NCBI GenBank assembly: GCA_007922225.1
Contig: ML679958.1
Coordinates: 57,864,838 to 57,928,837, forward strand
Length of the DNA stretch: 64,000 nucleotides
Direction: 5' to 3'
From: Emydura subglobosa
Taxonomy: Eukaryota; Chordata; Testudines; Chelidae
Shown: piece by piece, positions 59,411 to 64,000 of the stretch
How positions within the stretch are numbered: position 1 is the stretch's first letter
Layout of the letters: the number at the start of each line of letters is the position of its first letter
Position numbers and translations under genes: made by a program
Notes under the pieces: model-generated
Told to the model about the DNA's origin: nothing
Seen by the model: only the letters and a program-made list of their open reading frames with translations
Databases searched by the model: none

Positions 59411-60612
59411 AGAATCAGAAAAACGTTGAGCTGAAAGGGACCTTGAGAGGTCATCTAGTTCATCCCCCTGCACTGAGGCAGGACCAAGTATACTTAGACT
59501 ATCCTTGACAGATATTTGTCTAACCCATTCTTAAAAACTTCCAATTCCTGGGATTTCACAACCTCCCTTAACCTATCCTTGTACTTAACTATGCTTACAG
59601 TTAGAACGTTTTTCCTACTATTTAACCTAAATCTTCCTTGCTAGAAATTAAGCCAATTACTTTTTGTTCTACTCTCAATGGACATAGAGAACAAGAGACA
59701 CTGTCCTCTTCATAAACAACCTTTCACATATTTGAAGATTGTTTTTATGCCCCCCTCAGCCTTCTCTTCTCTAGACTAAACATCCCCATTCTTTCAACCT
59801 TTCCTCATAGGTCATGTTTTCTAAACTCTTATTTTGTTGCTCTCATCTGGACTCTTTTCAGTTTGTTTCCATCTTTCTTAAAATGAAGTGCCCAAAACGC
59901 AACCTCGTACTCCAGCTGAGCCATCACATAGTAGGGTGGAACAATGACCTCTTGTGTCTTGCTTATGACACTCTTGTTAATATAACACAGAATAACATTT
60001 GCCTTTTTTGCAACAGTATCACACTGTTGACTCATTCAATTTGTGATTCACTATAATCCTCAGATGGTTTTCTCCAGAATTACTGCCTAGCCAGTTATTC
60101 CCCATTTTGTAGTTGTGCATTTGTTTTTTTCTTTTCAGAGTGTGAGTACTTTGCACTTGCCTTTACTGAATTTCATCTCGTTGATTTCAGACCAGTTCTC
60201 TAATTTGTCAAGGTTGTTTTGAATTCTAATCCTATCCTCCAAAGTGCTTGCAACCTTTCCCAAGCTTGGGTCATCTGCCAATTGTACAAGCATAGTCTTC
60301 ATGCCATCATCCAAGTCGTTAAGGAAAATATCGACTAATACCAACCTAGGACAGATGCCTGCAGGCCTGCACTAGATATGTCCTCCCAGTTTGACAGCAA
60401 ACCACTGATAACTACTCTTTAATATAGTCTTTCAAACCAGTTTTGTACCCGCTTTTCAGTAACTCCATCTAGTTTCCCTGGATTACACATTTCCCTAGAT
60501 TATTTATGAGAATGTCGTGTGGGACTGTGTCAAAAGCCTTACTAAAGTCCACCACTTTACTTTAGTAAATATCACCACTACTGCTTCTCCCCCATCTACT
60601 GGGTTGGTTACC
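59411..60612 (-). mobile_element. CR1 LINE copy, reverse orientation
   Basis: It reads from the 3' end at 59411 ('agaatcagaaaaacgttgag', 'aagggaccttgagaggtcat') back into ORF2. Plus-strand CR1 landmarks are 'ccttctcttctctagactaa' (about 59760) and 'gttgctctcatctggactct' (about 59840). The 1.2 kb reaches the middle of the reverse transcriptase, where it is truncated. It is a different, more diverged subfamily from copies A and B. Confidence 0.92.
60135..60560 (-). pseudogene. CR1 reverse transcriptase remnant
   Basis: On the minus strand, 60344-60135 encodes DIFLNDLDDG, LADDPSLGKVASTLEDRI and LENWSEINEMKFSKGKCKVL, the RT block around the catalytic double Asp, which is retained. The upstream segment near 60560-60520 encodes DFSKAFDTVPH in a separate stretch. 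The region between them is frameshifted. A further minus frame at 60035-59829 covers the YEVAFWALHFKKD region of the C-terminus. Confidence 0.88.
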
Positions 60613-61684
60613 CTGTAATAATGATACTATCGAAATGTTGCATGCCTAATTATGAGTGTGCAGAGGTGGACAAGGATACCTGGAGTCCTTCCTCTCCCCA
60701 GTTGCTTATGCATAGGAGGCAGCCACGATTCGGCTGTCTGAACTCCCTGAGCATGGAAAGAGGTTGCTACTAGTGCTACTGGAGCTGCTCAGTGCCCCAA
60801 GCATGGTGTGGCTGTGCAGGACGGAAGGATAAATAAGGCCCTGACTCCCGGGGTCACAAGATAGCACCGTGGGGATTAACAGATCACATTTCCATAGTGC
60901 AGCAAGACATATTGGTGAACCCGCCTCTACTCCCCAGCATTTCTGGAGCTGGAGTCATGATAGCACCAGCAGCATCACTCTCGGAATGCAACTCCTTCTG
61001 TGCTACCTCCTTCCCCCCACTAGGTATGGCTTTGGCTCAGGAGTTCTAATTTGCCTAAAAATAAGAATGGTCTATCCCTCTCCATTTGAATATAAACAGG
61101 GACTTGGACATTAAGGAAGTGGAAAACAAGCTTCTGGAGTTGGCCATTTCCTTCGCCAAATACTCACGAGTCACAGGAAGATCCTGAAAGACATTTATGA
61201 GAGCCTGGGATTGTTCTATCAAACCGTTATTATAAGAGGTGAGGGGAAAGCTGGAGGGTTTACAGTCTTCTCTATAGCTGAAAAGGAAACCTGGACGAAT
61301 ACTTCTAATTGGCTGGAGCAGCCCTTACCATTTCCCAGAAGGTTACTTAAGCACTTGAAACCACTCCAGCTGCAACGTCTGTTATTGTGTTGTTTTCCTG
61401 TCCCTGCTGACGAACTCTGCATTATGAGCCTACTCGCATCGTACAGAAAGAAGAGAGACTTTAAGTCAATATATGAAGTAAAAGGCAATAATGACACCGA
61501 TGCCCTCTCTAGTGACAGAATAAGCCTGAGTTTGAGACTGTCAAGAGAGTGTTTATTCTGACTTTTATTGTTTGTACTTATTACATTTTTTTTTTGAACG
61601 AGATCAGTTTCATTCCTGCTCCAATAGCTTTCATGTAAGTTTGTCTTGAAAAGCTTCCTAATATGCTAGTAAGCTAAGGCAGCT
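60613..61684. other. Unique sequence, nothing recognised
   Basis: Frames at 60869-61114 and 61211-61561 lack known domains. No repeat recognised. Confidence 0.45.
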
Positions 61685-61920
61685 TGTGGTTAGGGTACTG
61701 GACTGAGTTTTCAATTTCTGGTCCTGCTACAGACACTGAGACCTTAGGCAAGTCACTTAATCTCTTTCTGTGCCCCAACTGTAAAATGAGGACAATAATA
61801 CTTCTCTTTTGTCTATTTAGTCAGTACGTTTTCAATGGAGGGACTGTTCTCTATGTACAATGCCTAGCAACGGGCCCTGATCTTGTTTTGGGTCTCTAAG
61901 GACAAATATAAATAATAATG
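61685..61920 (+). mobile_element. Full-length MIR-type SINE with L2-like tail
   Basis: Head 'ttgtggttagggtactgga', core 'gaccttaggcaagtcactta', 'ccaactgtaaaatgaggac', and tail 'cgggccctgatcttgttttg' ending 'aataataatgat'. Confidence 0.9.
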
Positions 61921-62860
61921 ATAGCAAGTCAAGGAATTCTAAAGCCCTGCTGCTTTGTTATTGCCACAGTCATGCTCACTGACTTTTGTCCAGTGAGCTG
62001 TATATGTAATGTTATCTACTTGGACAAGGTATTGCAGCTTGAGTTCTCAGTATTCACATTAGAAAGGCCTATTTTCAGGATTTATGTAATGCTGTTTTTG
62101 ATTAAACCTGCAAAGGGCTGGGGAGCCTATTCTCTTCTCAGTCTGTAGTAGCTCCTCTTCACATCAGTAAGAGCTTCATGTGTGCATTAAAAGGAAAATC
62201 TGGAACACTATCACAGCACCGACAGCCCCACCCAACTCCACCATCTCCCCATTCATTTCAAGACACCGCTGGAAATTTTTATCTGGTTTCACAAGAACTG
62301 ACTTCTGAATTTTCAGCTGACTTCACAGACCGTGTACTGAGGGCTGAGAGGGAAATGTGAAAATAAGTGCACTTGCTGTAATCCGGTCCACTATGAAGCC
62401 AAACTATTTGCTCTCCAGGAGCAGTTTTATGATCTCCTTCCATAGATTAACCATGGCAAGGGTGATTTAGCAGCATAAAGAGAGCAAGTGAACTCCAAGA
62501 AGTCACCCAGACCCTCCTCTCTTTCCTTGGTAACAGAATGTGAAGAAGGGTTATCTGTGAAGATCCCAAGAGCCCCCTGCCAGCACAACATTCTCTCCCT
62601 CTTGCCTGTATTTTCCAGTTTCTCTTTCACTCAGCTGTGCCATTTCCTATTTAACACTGTACTTGCACTATTTAACTCAGTACAGCATTTCAAATGCAGT
62701 TGGCATGAAAGACACTGTACAAAATAGAATTCTGTGCTGCAGACAAGAGGTTTAGGGCAGAGAAAGTCATCGTCAAAGTCGAGTCAAGAAATATATAAGT
62801 GTTTTTTGCTGTTTCTGATGCTATTTCCCTTGCTTCTAGGCAAGAAGACTCAATAAGTCA
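61921..62860. other. Unique sequence, nothing recognised
   Basis: No gene or repeat recognised. Confidence 0.45.
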
Positions 62861-62915
62861 CTGAGGCCCAGATCCATTTAAATGAAGCTGGAGCCTTTGT
62901 GGATCTGGGCCTGAG
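62861..62915. repeat. 55-bp palindromic element
   Basis: 'ctgaggcccagatcca' (62861-62876) faces 'tggatctgggcctgag' (62900-62915), with 15 of 16 positions complementary. It shares the 'ccagat' arm with the insertion at 26210. Confidence 0.65.
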
Positions 62916-62961
62916 TCTCTAGCATTGCAAGAGGTGTTGGCAAACGTTGAGTTTTTAAATT

Positions 62962-62975
62962 GTCACCATGGTAAC
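62962..62975. promoter_or_regulatory. Perfect RFX X-box-like palindrome
   Basis: 'gtcaccatggtaac' matches GTNRCC, 2-base spacer, RGYAAC at every position. It lies in non-repeat sequence. Function is unproven. Confidence 0.4.
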
Positions 62976-63244
62976 TTGCAGGCACTTGAAGTGAGGATCT
63001 AATCTGAACAGTGACCACAAAATTCAGCATTGTGGGGATTTGTGTGTCACATTGTATTTGTAGCTCGTGTACTTTAGATCACAGACTGATGGAGAAATAA
63101 GGAGAATACATCTATTAACGATGTAGAAAATAAAGTGATTTGTAATTTAAGATCCCCTAGGAAGCGTGTTAATTTTGAATTACAAAATTCAAGCAGCCAA
63201 TTTATCAGAAATAAGTGTCCCTTAACAAATCCCTTCATTAAAGA

Positions 63245-63500
63245 TAGGCAGGCTCTTAACTGCAATCCTCAACTAGAATAAACCCCTAAAACCAGACCTA
63301 GCTCCAAAGCTAAACTGAACTCTGAGGCTGGAGCAAGCTTCTCAGTGAAGCCAAACTTCCAAGCTAGACGGCGTTTCTGAGTTCTAGCACATTCCCAACC
63401 TGAAGTATGCTTTTGAGTTACATCACACTCCCATGCTGACATAACCTTTTCATTCAGAGCTGTAGCATGGCTCTAAAAAAACTGAGCTACCTAACTGGAA
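63245..63500. repeat. Degenerate ~36-bp tandem repeat
   Basis: Neighbouring 36-bp windows starting at 63376 ('ttctgagttctagcacattc') and 63412 ('ttttgagttacatcacactc') agree at about 25 of 36 positions. Earlier windows (from about 63340) and a later piece near 63655-63690 show the same theme of 'gag', 'ctagcac', 'ccaacctgaa'. Very decayed. Confidence 0.45.
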
Positions 63501-64000
63501 TCCACACCACTGAGTCAGCCCAAGCCTCTAGCAAAGCTAATCTTAGTTTCCAAAATGGTGTGAAATCCTGACAGCTGGTCTGGAGCAGACCACTACCAAA
63601 TAAAGTTCCCATATTAACAATAGCACCACCACACAGCATGAAACTCTTGCTAAACTGAGCTCCCAGCCTGGAATGAGACCTTTATGCCTGAAGCAGGCTT
63701 TATGGCTTCTTAAACCCACCCCTAAGAGATTCTGGCCAATCAGCCTCCTCCACTTGATTCAAAATGGAGAACCCAGCTATAAGGGAGCTCCACCAACAGA
63801 TTTCTACATAGAAAAATATCTGACTCTGCCTTTCAGGATAAGGGAAATTAATAGAGCAAAAGAAGTCCTGCAGTACACACCATGTAGTTGGTGTTTGTTT
63901 TCTATAGAGGATTCTAATGTAAGTAGCTAGACTTAGTTGCAAAAAAACTTTTCAAATCCTTGACAAGAAAATGAGTATTTTGGGTTCTTTGATTGGATTA
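63501..64000. other. Unique sequence at window end
   Basis: No recognised gene. The 63673-63930 plus and 63700-63942 minus frames overlap and have no domain. Confidence 0.4.

Overview
The window looks like non-coding DNA from a reptile genome, most likely a turtle, with a crocodilian as the second choice. The basis is the repeat content. There are many CR1 LINE copies with 3' tails of the type ending in 'ccttctggcctta', several MIR-type SINEs, Penelope-like (PLE) fragments and many small non-autonomous DNA transposons, separated by AT-rich unique sequence. The species assignment is inference. I found no exon of a cellular protein-coding gene, no functional tRNA or rRNA gene and no CRISPR array. 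All open frames longer than about 100 codons are either transposon debris or unrecognisable.

Layout. 0-8.5 kb: a long CR1 copy broken by a 0.2 kb insertion, unique sequence, small DNA elements, a MIR-type SINE, a GC-rich minisatellite at 6.75-7.12 kb, and a second CR1 running into a DNA element. 8.4-16.3 kb: mostly unique, with two SINE fragments. 16.3-17.6 kb: a 5'-truncated PLE that still shows the RT end, a GIY-YIG endonuclease and a 3' tail resembling a hammerhead ribozyme core. 17.6-27.9 kb: SINE pieces, an LTR-like block at 20.4-21.3 kb, and two SINEs each split by a DNA element. 27.9-30.9 kb: two copies of one non-autonomous hAT family, the second inserted in a CR1 and flanked by a perfect 8-bp target-site duplication. 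31-49 kb: mostly unique DNA with CR1 3' ends, SINE tails and three PLE-tail fragments, one of them a 180-nt foldback. 49.1-51.6 kb: a decayed but long RTE-like LINE with endonuclease, RT and C-terminal parts on the + strand. 51.6-64 kb: unique sequence, a 124-bp hAT-like element with an 8-bp duplication, a CR1 on the minus strand (59.4-60.6 kb) and a degenerate ~36-bp tandem repeat near the end.

No element appears to encode an intact protein. The most informative features are the nested insertions, which give relative ages, and the PLE tails, whose ribozyme-like core has decayed at CpG sites. The non-repeat stretches could be intronic or intergenic; the sequence alone does not say which.
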